Source of the DNA: Heteroscillospira sp050943935
GTDB lineage: Bacteria > Bacillota > Clostridia > Oscillospirales > Oscillospiraceae
DNA length: 64,000 bases
Assembly: GCA_050943935.1 (NCBI GenBank)
Contig: JBMNQC010000009.1
Location: forward strand, 1-64,000
Direction of reading: 5' to 3'
Shown here one piece after another: positions 15,614 through 24,518 of the stretch; the first letter of the stretch is position 1, and each line of letters begins with the position of its first letter. The notes below the pieces were generated by a model. The model saw only the letters and a program-made list of their open reading frames with translations. It had not been told where the DNA came from and ran no database searches. The position numbers were made by a program, and so were the translations under genes.

Positions 15614-16633
15614 ATGACAATCAGCGCAATTCTGCTCTGTCTCCCCGGCTGCGGAGAGAGAATAAACGGCTTTTGCATCTCGGAAATTGCAGCCCAGGCA
15701 CTCACGGACGGCGGCGCGGTGTCCCCTGCGGCGGTACGCGGTTCCGGCTGTCCGCAGCTTTCCGGCTTTCCCCCAGCGGGATGGAAGAACATTCAGGAAA
15801 AGGAATCTCTGCGCGCATGGCTGCGCGCCCTGCCCAGATGCGACGCGTTTTTTATGCTCACAACAGACTATCCCGCGGTCTCGCCAAAGACGCTGCGGGC
15901 TCTTGCCGCAGGACTTGAAAATTCGCAGGCAGACTGCGCTCTGCCTGTAATAAACGGCAAGCCCGGTTTTCCGGCGCTCATACGCGCTCAGAGCGCTCAT
16001 AGGCTCAGCGGAACAGATGCGCTCCTCTCCCCCGCCGAGCTTGACAGGCAGCTCACGGCGGTCCAAATCCCCGTGCGCGACGGCGGCATATTTATGCGCC
16101 CAGACAATCCGGACACGCTGAAGCGTCTGACTTCTTCCTGCGGCATTTCCCGGGAAATCTGCCGCGGCATATTTTATGCTCTGGACTCAGCGCCGGAAGT
16201 TCGCTCCCACGGCGAGGCTGTGGCGGATAAGGCCCGGGAGATGTGCCGCATACTGAACCGCCACGGCTTTGCGCTGGATACCGAGCTGTGCTGCAGCAGC
16301 GCAATGCTCCATGACGTCTTTATGACTGAGGCTCAGCACGACAGGCGAATACAGCGCTTTCTGGCAGAAAAAGGCTATGACGCTGTGGCCCGCGTAGCCG
16401 GCACACACAGACGCTTTCCGGAAAACCCCTCTCTGGGCGATGAGCGCTGCATAGTGGCTCTTGCAGACCGCCTTGTAGCCGGCACAGCCTCCTCAACTCC
16501 TGATAAACACTACGCTCCCATGCTGGAGCGGTTTGCAAAGGGCACACAGATAGGCGATGAGATACGCCGGGACTATCTCCGCTGTGCACGGCTGTATAAA
16601 CAATATCAGGAATTGGAACGGCAGCGCAGATAA
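15614..16633 (+). CDS. Degenerate MocA-like nucleotidyltransferase fused to an HD domain
   Basis: 339 residues in two parts. Residues 1-165 keep the outline of MobA/MocA-type nucleotidyltransferases: hydrophobic strand ISAILLCLPG, T-D-Y-P at 84-87 where the metal-binding D-x-P usually sits, and GKPGFPALI near 115-123. The nucleotide-binding loop, however, lacks the usual L-A-A-G-x-S-x-R-M-G and the Lys. Residues about 190-339 form an HD phosphohydrolase-like domain with His199, His233-Asp234 and Asp285. Fusions of this kind are known near molybdenum-hydroxylase maturation genes, but no such genes are seen here. Function is unknown. ATG 15614 is preferred (GAGGGTG upstream); ATG 15608 is also possible. 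Confidence 0.65.
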   Translation: MTISAILLCLPGCGERINGFCISEIAAQALTDGGAVSPAAVRGSGCPQLSGFPPAGWKNIQEKESLRAWLRALPRCDAFFMLTTDYPAVSPKTLRALAAGLENSQADCALPVINGKPGFPALIRAQSAHRLSGTDALLSPAELDRQLTAVQIPVRDGGIFMRPDNPDTLKRLTSSCGISREICRGIFYALDSAPEVRSHGEAVADKAREMCRILNRHGFALDTELCCSSAMLHDVFMTEAQHDRRIQRFLAEKGYDAVARVAGTHRRFPENPSLGDERCIVALADRLVAGTASSTPDKHYAPMLERFAKGTQIGDEIRRDYLRCARLYKQYQELERQRR

Positions 16634-16639
16634 GTCAAG

Positions 16640-16681
16640 CCGCCCTCCGGCACATAAGACATGCCGGAGGGCGGTATTTTT
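16640..16681 (+). terminator. Terminator after the MocA-HD gene
   Basis: 13-base stem CCGCCCTCCGGCA / TGCCGGAGGGCGG with a 9-base loop followed by TATTTTTTT. Confidence 0.9.
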
Positions 16682-18532
16682 TTATTTTTCCACAGCTGTT
16701 ATGACCCGGATGAGACCACCGGCGCTGTGGCTGCCGCTGTCGTACCAGCCGGTCAGGGTATAGTCCTCTACATCGACAGAGGATAAAGTTGTGGCATAGC
16801 AGTCGCCAGCGGATATGAGCAGCACCTGAACATCTTCCGCAATATCATAATCCTTGCTTCCCGATTCCGCGGTCAGTCCGGATATGGAGCTGAGTCGTGC
16901 GGAATCCAGGTTTTTTATGCTTTTTACGCTGCCGTCGCTGTTATAGTAAAAGGCTGCTCCGCCACGGCTCACGCTGAACACCCGGTTAGTGGTGCTTAGA
17001 GTCTGAGCCGTACCTTCCATGAAGTACTCATAGAGGCCGCTTATTTGCAGGCTTTCGGAGGAGGAATTGTTTTCGGCGGAGGTAATATAGGCGTATTTTG
17101 CCGTATCACCTGTTGCATCGTTGAGTATCATTGCGCTGATCTCTCCGTCATCGTTCAGCGAGTACCATTTCACATCGCTGTCACTAATGCGGCAGCCCAC
17201 CAGCCGGCTTGGATAAATACGGGCATAGCTGCCGGAATCATCCACATCGAGTATCTGCACGTTGTCGGCGAAAGCATATGTTCCCATTTTTGTTCCGCTG
17301 CTGTTTACAGTACCGGATATGCTGCGCCCGGACAGGGACTTTACAGTCGCAGAATCAGCGCTCACATTTACAGACACCAGCTTGCCTGTACCCAGTGTGC
17401 TGCCGCTGTGATAGAAGCTGCGTTCCGAGCCGTCGGTACAGGCAACACGGGTCAGGATACGTACTGTGCTCCCATCGGTATCCGTGGTTTTGGTACTTGA
17501 CAGCACTACGCCCTGATATTCGCTCTGTCCGTCCCCGGCGCTTACCACGCCCACGACCTCGCCGTTCATACCCAGCAGCAGGGTCACTATGTCTCCCTCA
17601 TGCCAGGCGCCCTGAGTAGAGAGCTGATAGGCCGCAGAAGCCGTGCCTATTTCATAGGTCTTGCCGGCCAGGGTCACGGAGCTGGGAGCAGCGGCGCTGG
17701 GCTCCAGAGAGGTTATGGTGCCGGATGCCTGCTGAGAATATACCCAGACGGTGCGCAGACCGCTGTGATAGTAATATACATCGTTCTCCCTCACGGAGCT
17801 GGAAGAGGACAGGGCGCCGTCGCGGTATACGGTAATTTCGCTCCCGTCAAAGGGCAGGCTCATACCGTTTGAGTCAGCAATGAAAGGGCCGTGGGTGTCT
17901 TTAGACACCAGGGACGCGTAATCTACCTGTCCGTTTGTTACGGTAAAGCCCAAATCCGATGCGTATACCGCTCCCGCAGACGTCTGGGCAGTCAGAAGAT
18001 TGGAAAAAAGGGTCACACATTGGCCTCTGGTAAGGGAATCGCCCTGTTCGGCTCCAACACCGTCCAGCAGGCCGAGGCTGGCAGCCTTGTTCAGCTGAGC
18101 CTCCGGGAAGGAGCCGACCAGTACGGAGGAATCATATCCCAGCATTTTCAGCAGGGCGCTGCAGGCCTCCTCCAGCTTTATGCCGCCCTCAGGACGAAAG
18201 CTGCCGTCAACATATCCAACTACCCAGCCGTTATCCACCGCAATGCGGATATAGGCGCTGGCCCAATGGCTGCTCTTGACATCGCGGAACACGGAATAGC
18301 CGCTTCCTCCCACGCTGTCGCGATAGCTTGAGGCCATGGTCATCATCTTGGTGAACTGCGCTCTGGTAACTCCTCCGGAAAGATTCAGATTTCCGTTTTC
18401 ATCGCCCACCAATATACCCAGCGCGCGTATAAGCTCCAGCCCCTCGGGCTGAGTGTCCGCGGCGGCAGCCGGCAGCGCCGCGGACATGAGCATAGACACG
18501 GCCAGAAACAAAGAAAGCAGTTTGGTTTTCAA
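16682..18532 (-). CDS. S-layer-homology (SLH) domain secreted protein
   Basis: 616 residues. A signal peptide covers about residues 1-25 (Lys-rich start, hydrophobic core, cut near PAAAA-D). Three SLH-like repeats follow within residues 28-195: GILVGDENGNL...TRAQFTKMM; FRDVKSSHWASAYI...GYVDGSFRPEGGI; GLLDGV...LTRGQCVTLF. The remaining 400 residues are Ser/Thr/Gly/Asp-rich beta-type sequence without a recognised domain. SLH domains anchor proteins to pyruvylated cell-wall polymers. The start is TTG 18532 (GGGAGGAA 8 bases upstream). It is the last gene of the MacAB-like operon, 18 bases after the permease, so exporter and surface protein may work together. Confidence 0.85.
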   Translation of the reverse strand: MKTKLLSLFLAVSMLMSAALPAAAADTQPEGLELIRALGILVGDENGNLNLSGGVTRAQFTKMMTMASSYRDSVGGSGYSVFRDVKSSHWASAYIRIAVDNGWVVGYVDGSFRPEGGIKLEEACSALLKMLGYDSSVLVGSFPEAQLNKAASLGLLDGVGAEQGDSLTRGQCVTLFSNLLTAQTSAGAVYASDLGFTVTNGQVDYASLVSKDTHGPFIADSNGMSLPFDGSEITVYRDGALSSSSSVRENDVYYYHSGLRTVWVYSQQASGTITSLEPSAAAPSSVTLAGKTYEIGTASAAYQLSTQGAWHEGDIVTLLLGMNGEVVGVVSAGDGQSEYQGVVLSSTKTTDTDGSTVRILTRVACTDGSERSFYHSGSTLGTGKLVSVNVSADSATVKSLSGRSISGTVNSSGTKMGTYAFADNVQILDVDDSGSYARIYPSRLVGCRISDSDVKWYSLNDDGEISAMILNDATGDTAKYAYITSAENNSSSESLQISGLYEYFMEGTAQTLSTTNRVFSVSRGGAAFYYNSDGSVKSIKNLDSARLSSISGLTAESGSKDYDIAEDVQVLLISAGDCYATTLSSVDVEDYTLTGWYDSGSHSAGGLIRVITAVEK

Positions 18533-18550
18533 AACAATTCCTCCCTAATA

Positions 18551-19747
18551 TCAATCAAAGTGCAGGGCTTCTATGGGGTTGAGTCTGGCCGCCTTTCTGG
18601 CCGGCAGATAGCCAAACAGAACGCCTATACCTGCAGAAATTCCAAAGGCCAGCATAACAGCCGACAAGCCCGGGTTCACCTTAAAGCTCGCCTCCATAAT
18701 TGACGAGACAACGGTGCTCGCCGCGGCGGACAGGCCATAGCCCAGAAGTATACCCAGGGCCCCGCCCAGAGCGGAGGTAACCGCGGCTTCAATAACGAAC
18801 TGCTGGAGTATATAGCGCTCCTTGGCGCCCAGGGATTTGCGCACGCCTATCTCCCGTGTGCGCTCGGTTACGGACACCAGCATGATGTTCATTATACCTA
18901 TTCCGCCCACAAGAAGCGATATTGCAGCTATGCCCGCAAGCACCGCCACCAGCATATTTATCATGCTGGTCATGCTCTCCAGCATCTCGCTCATGCTCAT
19001 AACGGTATAAGAGCTGTCGTCGGCAAAGGTCTCATACAGGGTGTCCTCTATTACCTGCTTGCTCTCATCGGCATAGTTCTCGTCGCGCATGGTTACGGTA
19101 TAGCTGTTTATTGCCGAACCGCTCATACGGGCGGCTGTGGAATAGGGCAGATATACGGCGTCATCCGTGCCGCCCTCCTCCAGTTCATCGGCCTCCTGGG
19201 CCTGGACGCCGACCACAGTATACACAGTACCTCCAACACGCAGGGTCTGTCCGACGGCATTTCCGCCGAAATAGGTGCTGTTCACATATTCGCCCACCAC
19301 GCACACATGCTTGCGCTGGGCTATGTCTCCGTAGCTTATCCCTCGTCCCTGGGATATTGAATAGTCCTTTATCTTGAAGTAATCCTCGCTCACGCCGCTT
19401 ACGGAGGTATAATTCAGAGTTTCGCTCTGTATTTTCACTATGCCGCTGATGTTCACGGATGGGGATACATATTCCAGATACTGGCTGTTATCCTCAACCA
19501 TTTTATATACCTGCTCCACATCGAAGTTGCGGGTGGAGCTGTTGCGTCCGTTTATCATAACGGTTATGCTGTTTGTGCCGAGACCGGAAAAGCTGTCTGT
19601 GACATAGCCGGACAGTCCGTTTCCCAAGCCGACAATTACTATGACCGCCATTACGCCTATGATAATACCGAGCATGGTGAGAAAGGTGCGCATTTTACTG
19701 GTGCGTATGTTTTTAAGGGCAAGCTCGAATGCCTCTGTTATTCTCAC
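18551..19747 (-). CDS. MacB/FtsX-type ABC transporter permease
   Basis: 398 residues. A first membrane helix at about 20-42 (FLTMLGIIIGVMAVIVIVG) is followed by a large extracytoplasmic MacB-PCD domain (about 45-260). The C-terminal FtsX domain has three helices and the typical VGGIGIMNIMLVSVTERTREIGVRKSLGA segment. It is the membrane half of a type VII (MacB-like) mechanotransmission exporter. The start is GTG 19747, overlapping the ATPase stop as GTGA. It is encoded with its ATPase and an adaptor protein. Confidence 0.93.
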   Translation of the reverse strand: MRITEAFELALKNIRTSKMRTFLTMLGIIIGVMAVIVIVGLGNGLSGYVTDSFSGLGTNSITVMINGRNSSTRNFDVEQVYKMVEDNSQYLEYVSPSVNISGIVKIQSETLNYTSVSGVSEDYFKIKDYSISQGRGISYGDIAQRKHVCVVGEYVNSTYFGGNAVGQTLRVGGTVYTVVGVQAQEADELEEGGTDDAVYLPYSTAARMSGSAINSYTVTMRDENYADESKQVIEDTLYETFADDSSYTVMSMSEMLESMTSMINMLVAVLAGIAAISLLVGGIGIMNIMLVSVTERTREIGVRKSLGAKERYILQQFVIEAAVTSALGGALGILLGYGLSAAASTVVSSIMEASFKVNPGLSAVMLAFGISAGIGVLFGYLPARKAARLNPIEALHFD

Positions 19748-20487
19748 GACGCGGCCTCCTTCCCTGCCCCGGCGCGGCGCGGCGTCACCACAGCTTCTGG
19801 GGCATCGGCAGGCCCGTCGTACACCACACGGCCGTCCTCCAGCCTTATTATGCGCTGAGCCTGCACGGCTATTGAGTTATCGTGGGTTATGAGCACTACC
19901 GTGTGGCCCTGGCTGTGCAGCTCCTGCAGCATTGCCAGCACCTCTCTGCCTGTACGGGAATCCAGAGCGCCGGTGGGCTCATCAGCCAGAATCACCGCAG
20001 GGTTTCCCGCCAGCGCCCGGGCGATGGACACTCTCTGCTGCTGTCCGCCCGAGAGCTGGCTGGGCCTGTGCTTCAGCTTATCGCCAAGTCCCACCCGCTC
20101 CAGGGCTGCCGCGGCCATCTCGCGCCGTTTTGCTTTCGGCACTCCCCGGTACATGAGGGGCACCTCCACATTTTCAAGCAGGTTCAGCTTTGGGAGCAGA
20201 TTATACTGCTGGAAAATAAATCCAAGCATCTCGTTGCGTATTTCCGCCAGCTCGTTTTTGTTCATGCCGCCCACATCACGCCCGTCCAGAAGATATTTTC
20301 CGCTGGTGGGCACATCCAGGCAGCCTATTATGTTCATGCAGGTGGATTTTCCTGAACCCGATGAGCCTACTATGGCTACGAATTCTCCGTGCTGTATCTC
20401 CATGCTTATCTCGTCCGCCGCCACTACAACGGCGTCGCCCATGTGATACAGTTTGGACACCTTTTGAAATTCGATCAGCGCGGCCAT
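19744..20487 (-). CDS. MacB/LolD-type ABC transporter ATP-binding protein
   Basis: 247 residues with Walker A GSSGSGKST, Q-loop QQYNLLPKLNLLENVEVPL, signature LSGGQQQRVSIARAL and Walker B VILADEPTGALD, all of the LolD/MacB class. It powers the adjoining permease. The final 25 residues (after VVYDGPADAPEAVV) are a short Ala/Arg-rich extension. One base separates it from the adaptor stop and GGAGG precedes ATG 20487. The ATPase and permease are separate genes here, unlike fused MacB of proteobacteria. Confidence 0.95.
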   Translation of the reverse strand: MAALIEFQKVSKLYHMGDAVVVAADEISMEIQHGEFVAIVGSSGSGKSTCMNIIGCLDVPTSGKYLLDGRDVGGMNKNELAEIRNEMLGFIFQQYNLLPKLNLLENVEVPLMYRGVPKAKRREMAAAALERVGLGDKLKHRPSQLSGGQQQRVSIARALAGNPAVILADEPTGALDSRTGREVLAMLQELHSQGHTVVLITHDNSIAVQAQRIIRLEDGRVVYDGPADAPEAVVTPRRAGAGKEAAS

Positions 20488-20488
20488 A

Positions 20489-22165
20489 TCAATAGCCTCC
20501 GGGTCCGCCTGCGGGTGCGCCGCCTCCCGGACCGCCGCCGGGTGAGCCGCCCATCTGCATACCTGGCTGCATCATCTGCGTTGAATCGCTCTGGGCAGAG
20601 GCATTATATGCCACCGTATCCTCTTCCGTAAGTCCGGACACTATCTCTATAAGCTCATCGCTGCTGACGCCGGTCTCGACCTTCACATATACATAGCCCT
20701 CCGGCGCCTCGTCCTCCAGAGCATTGGCAGCGCTGGGAGAATCGGCGGTAACAAGAACCTTGTCGCCCCGTTCAAGAGCGGATATGGGCATAGTAAGCAC
20801 ATTTTCCGCGCTGCTCATCTCTATGGTTGCGTCAACATTCATACCGGGCATAAGGCCCTCGGTCTCGTCCAGCCGTATGGTAACAGGATAGCTTGTATAG
20901 CCGCCGCTGGTGGTACCCGCCACACTGACCTTTGTGACTGTGCCCTCATAGGTTTTGTCTTCAACTGCGTCGGCGGTTATTTTTACCTTCTGCCCCACAG
21001 ACACGTTTGATATATCCAGCTCGTCAACGCTGAGGGTGAGTGTGAGATAGCTGAGGTCATATATGGTGCACAGCACCTTGCCGGACTCGGCGGATTCTCC
21101 CGCCTTATAGTTTTTATCTATAATAGTACCGGCTATGGGCGAGGTGATAGTATAGTTATCCAGAGTTTTCTGGGCATTTTCAAGAGAAATTTCGGCTCTT
21201 CGCACGCTCTCCGCCTGGCTCTGCACGGTGTCGGACAAATTATCGCTGGAGAGTATGAGTATGGTCTGGTTTTCCGCCAGCACATCCCCCTCATTTACCG
21301 AGATTGCCGTGACCTTGCCGGACACATTGGCCGTAACATTCCGCTCCGCGCGGTAATCGAAGGTACTGTTGGAGCTGCTGCCAACGCCTCCCACCTCCGC
21401 AGTTGCCGCCTGAGTATTGGATATGCCGCCGGGATTGCTTACGGACAGGGTGACGGACCGGACTATGCTGTTTCCTGTGGCTACCTTCTCCGAACCGGAC
21501 ACATTGGCGACCGTCGCGCTAAGGGTTTCAAAGGAGCCGTCCAGAGTTACCGTGCCGCTCTGACCTATATAGAATCCCGCCGCATCGTCTGCGGGGAAAT
21601 CTACTGTCAGCTCCATTGTGCTGCTGTCCCGCACAAGGCCTATGGTCTGGCCGGCGCTGACCTCGTCGCCCACATCAACATTGAGTTCTACCAGAGTGCC
21701 GGAGCCAGGTGACTTTACATTCAGATCCTCCAAATCCTCTACTGCGTCCTGATAGCTGCGCTGACTGGAGCTGAGGGACATCTCGCTGGTTTCTATTGAG
21801 CTGGCCGCATCGGAGCTGTCCAGCTCATACAGCACGCTGTCCTTCTCCACAACATCGCCTTCCTCAAAATCAGCCGACAGTATTTCACCCTCCACAAGCG
21901 CGGTAACGGAGTAGGAGTTCGCCGCCTCAAGAGTGCCGCTGCCGGTGAGAGTGCTGCTTATGTCACCGCGCTCCACCTTCTGAGTGGTATAGGCCTCCTG
22001 GGTATCCGGCTGCTTTGCCTCTCCCGGCCAAAAGGCGCGCGCCGCGATAATCACCGCTGCCACGGCAACTGCAATCGCAATAGTTTTCTTGCTAAGTTTC
22101 TTTTTAGTACCTGTCTGTGTATTTTCTGAAGTGGACACGCCGTCGCGCTTCTTTAGAAAATTCAT
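20489..22165 (-). CDS. HlyD/MacA-like membrane fusion (adaptor) protein
   Basis: 558 residues. A cytoplasmic Lys-rich N-terminus and one membrane helix (about 25-42) are followed by a barrel-sandwich/lipoyl domain split by a coiled coil. The first part is TVKVERGDISSTLTGSGTLE-type, with a coiled coil around SLSSSQRSYQDAVEDLEDL and a second pair SEVRRAEISLENAQKTLDN, then ITSPIAGTIIDKNYKAGE, then a beta-barrel domain. The last 35 residues are rich in Met, Gly and Pro (QMMQPGMQMGG, then GGPGGG repeats). Such adaptors dock on MacB-type permeases. ATG 22165 is chosen (GAAGGGG 8 bases upstream); a GTG at 22174 would be too close to it. First gene of the exporter operon. Confidence 0.88.
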   Translation of the reverse strand: MNFLKKRDGVSTSENTQTGTKKKLSKKTIAIAVAVAAVIIAARAFWPGEAKQPDTQEAYTTQKVERGDISSTLTGSGTLEAANSYSVTALVEGEILSADFEEGDVVEKDSVLYELDSSDAASSIETSEMSLSSSQRSYQDAVEDLEDLNVKSPGSGTLVELNVDVGDEVSAGQTIGLVRDSSTMELTVDFPADDAAGFYIGQSGTVTLDGSFETLSATVANVSGSEKVATGNSIVRSVTLSVSNPGGISNTQAATAEVGGVGSSSNSTFDYRAERNVTANVSGKVTAISVNEGDVLAENQTILILSSDNLSDTVQSQAESVRRAEISLENAQKTLDNYTITSPIAGTIIDKNYKAGESAESGKVLCTIYDLSYLTLTLSVDELDISNVSVGQKVKITADAVEDKTYEGTVTKVSVAGTTSGGYTSYPVTIRLDETEGLMPGMNVDATIEMSSAENVLTMPISALERGDKVLVTADSPSAANALEDEAPEGYVYVKVETGVSSDELIEIVSGLTEEDTVAYNASAQSDSTQMMQPGMQMGGSPGGGPGGGAPAGGPGGY

Positions 22166-22248
22166 ACCAGTCACCCCTTCAAATTCAGTCTGAGGGGATT
22201 ATAAAAGGCAAATATTAACTCGGGGAGGCGGATTTATAAACATAATAT

Positions 22249-22280
22249 AAATTCGCCGCACATTTTTGTGCGGCGAATTT
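22249..22280 (-). terminator. Terminator between response regulator and exporter operon
   Basis: 14-base stem AAATTCGCCGCACA / TGTGCGGCGAATTT with a 4-base loop; on the minus strand it follows the response-regulator stop and precedes the adaptor, so the exporter has its own promoter (a TATAAT lies just upstream of the adaptor). Confidence 0.8.
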
Positions 22281-22293
22281 CAGCCTGTATCTG

Positions 22294-22986
22294 TCATGGG
22301 TTCAGCTTATAGCCGGCTCCCCATACCGTCTCTATTATCCTGGGCTTCTTCGGGTCATCCTCTATTTTTTCCCGGATGCGGTTTATATGCACGGTCACCG
22401 TGGCGCTGTCCCCCATATAGTCGAAGCCCCACAGCCGTTCAAAAAGCTGCTCCTTAGAAAACACGGTGCTGGGATGCTCTGCCAGAAACAGCAGCAGTTC
22501 AAATTCACGGTTTGGGAGACGTATCTCCCGGCCGTTTTTTCGCACCAGCCATTGGTCTGCGTAAATCTCCAGCCCGGCGGCACGCACCATGCTAACGCGC
22601 TTCTTCTCAGGCGGCGCGGATTTCAGCCTTGTATAGCGGGCAAGATGTGAGCGCACACGCGCCACCAGCTCAGCCGGATCAAAGGGCTTGGCTATATAAT
22701 CATCTGCGCCAAGCCCCAGGCCGCGAATCTTATCCGCCGATTCATCTCTGGCAGTAACCATCAGTATAGGCACATCCACAAGCTCGCGCACCGTGCGGCA
22801 GACATCGTAGCCGCTTTTGCCCGGGAGCATAACGTCCAGCAGCACCAGGTCCCAGCCTCCGCGGAGTATTGCCTGTTCAGCGGCGCAGCCGTCGGATATT
22901 ATCTCGCTCTCCATATCGCTCATCCGCAGATAGTCCTGCTCCAGCATGGCTATATCCGCGTCATCCTCAACAATCAGAATTTTCAT
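22294..22986 (-). CDS. OmpR/PhoB-family response regulator
   Basis: 230 residues. The receiver domain (1-115) has the acidic pair Asp8/Asp9, phosphoacceptor Asp51 in LLDVMLPGKSGYD, and Lys in DYIAKPFDPAEL. The winged-helix DNA-binding domain (about 135-230) reads LPNREFELLLFLAEHPSTVFSKEQL...VTVHINRIREKIEDD. It overlaps the 3' end of its sensor kinase gene by 20 bases. The exporter-SLH operon directly downstream is its likely target (inference from position). Confidence 0.95.
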   Translation of the reverse strand: MKILIVEDDADIAMLEQDYLRMSDMESEIISDGCAAEQAILRGGWDLVLLDVMLPGKSGYDVCRTVRELVDVPILMVTARDESADKIRGLGLGADDYIAKPFDPAELVARVRSHLARYTRLKSAPPEKKRVSMVRAAGLEIYADQWLVRKNGREIRLPNREFELLLFLAEHPSTVFSKEQLFERLWGFDYMGDSATVTVHINRIREKIEDDPKKPRIIETVWGAGYKLNP

Positions 22987-24379
22987 TTACATCCTCCCTG
23001 AGCGGCAGGCTCAGCTCAATGGCCAGTCCCCCGCTGTTTTCCGCGCTCACAGAGCCGCCGTGAGCCTCTGCTATGTATTTGACTATATACAGTCCCAGTC
23101 CGCTGCCCTCGACGCCGGTGCTGCTGCGGGCTGCATCACCACGCCAGAACTCGTCAAACAGCTTTGGAAGCTGCTCGGGACGCACTCCGACGCCATTGTC
23201 GGAAAAACGCAGCACAGCTTTTCCGTCCCTGGAAAACACCCTGAGTTTTAGCTCCATCGGCAGTACGCCCGAGTATTTAAGCGCATTGTCCGTGAGATTA
23301 AACAGCACTCTCCGCATCTGAGCCTCGTCCATAAGCACAGGATATTTCCCCTTTTCAACATCGGCGCTTACGCGCACATCAGCCGGAGGGTATTCGGCAG
23401 AGAGCATGGCAGCAAAATCGCAGGCAAAGTCTCCCAGGTCTTCCGGCCGGAAATCCATGGGTATGTGTCCGGTCTCCAGCCGCGAAAAATCCAGAAGCCG
23501 CGCTATGAGCTTTTCCATATCACACGCCCGCTCATATGCAACCGAGAGATAGCGCTCCCGCTTTTCCGGTGTGGAGGCAACTCCGTCCCGCAGTCCCTTG
23601 ATATAGCCCTTGACCGAAGTGAGCGGAGTGCGCAAATCGTGGGATATGCCGCTTACCAAATCCGTGCGCGCCTTTTCATAGGCGGCGTTTTTCTCCCGCT
23701 CGGCCAGCAGATGCAGCTGCATATTGTTGAAGGTCTCGCACACCTCGGAAAACTCGTTGGCGCCCCGGATAAGTACAGGCTGGGTGAGATCTCCGCTTTC
23801 AACCCTGCGGGCCGCATCCGCAAGCTCTGAAAGCGGACCCGTTATGCCCGCCGTGATCCTGTTGGTAAAAAACACGCTGCACGGCAGGATGAGCAGTATG
23901 GCCAAAAGACCGTTAATCATAAATGACAGGAAAACAGGCGGCAGTCCCCCCATAGGCTGGCGCTGTTCCACAGCCCTGAGAGCTATTACGAGTTCATCTC
24001 CGGTACTGCGGCCTATAATGCTGCCGCCCCATTGGTTTACCGCTCCCGGAACAGAGCTCCAGGGAATATCCATGCCCATTTCAACACTACGCCCATGTTC
24101 CGGCGGAACATTTGAATATACAACCGCTCCGTTCCGGGACACGGCCAGCTGATAGCCCTGAGAGCTGAGCTGCTCGGCAAGAGCGTCTATACTGTCGCCG
24201 CTCTCGTAGCCCCGCAGACTTTCCGTAACCGCCTCAAATGCCGAGTCGGCCACGACCACATCCACCCGCTCTCCCTTGCTGAACAGGCGGATAACATTGC
24301 CGCCCACCGCAAGCATAAGCACAAGGCAGATAAGCACCATGGCAGCACTCTGAAAAAGTATTCTGGTTTTCAGATTCAT
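22967..24379 (-). CDS. HAMP-containing sensor histidine kinase
   Basis: 470 residues. Helix 1 spans about 12-32 and an extracytoplasmic sensor about 35-160 (with an HGRSVEMGMDIPWSSVPG-like segment). Helix 2 at about 165-190 is followed by HAMP. HisKA has the phosphoacceptor His in GISHDLRTPLTSVKG, and HATPase has NLTDNALKYSG, FSDNGVGV and GSGLGLYIVK. It phosphorylates the adjacent response regulator. The signal is unknown; MacAB-like exporters with such systems often respond to envelope stress or antimicrobial peptides (established for related Bce/Yxd-type systems, inference here). ATG 24379, RBS GGAGG. Confidence 0.95.
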   Translation of the reverse strand: MNLKTRILFQSAAMVLICLVLMLAVGGNVIRLFSKGERVDVVVADSAFEAVTESLRGYESGDSIDALAEQLSSQGYQLAVSRNGAVVYSNVPPEHGRSVEMGMDIPWSSVPGAVNQWGGSIIGRSTGDELVIALRAVEQRQPMGGLPPVFLSFMINGLLAILLILPCSVFFTNRITAGITGPLSELADAARRVESGDLTQPVLIRGANEFSEVCETFNNMQLHLLAEREKNAAYEKARTDLVSGISHDLRTPLTSVKGYIKGLRDGVASTPEKRERYLSVAYERACDMEKLIARLLDFSRLETGHIPMDFRPEDLGDFACDFAAMLSAEYPPADVRVSADVEKGKYPVLMDEAQMRRVLFNLTDNALKYSGVLPMELKLRVFSRDGKAVLRFSDNGVGVRPEQLPKLFDEFWRGDAARSSTGVEGSGLGLYIVKYIAEAHGGSVSAENSGGLAIELSLPLREDVNENSDC

Positions 24380-24459
24380 GTCCGCGCCTCCGTCAGTATT
24401 TATCTAATTATAACCGATTGAATGCCCACGAAAAGTAAATTAATTCTAAACTCTTCTGC

Positions 24460-24488
24460 TTGTTCTGTAAAGGAAAATGGTCTATAAT
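24460..24488 (+). promoter_or_regulatory. Promoter of the ketopantoate-reductase-like gene
   Basis: TTGTTC at 24460-24465, 17-base spacer, TATAAT at 24483-24488, 30 bases before ATG 24519. A divergent TATAAT for the histidine kinase lies at 24412-24407. Confidence 0.65.
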
Positions 24489-24518
24489 AGGCCCATAATG
24501 CTTACAAGGAGTTTGGAT

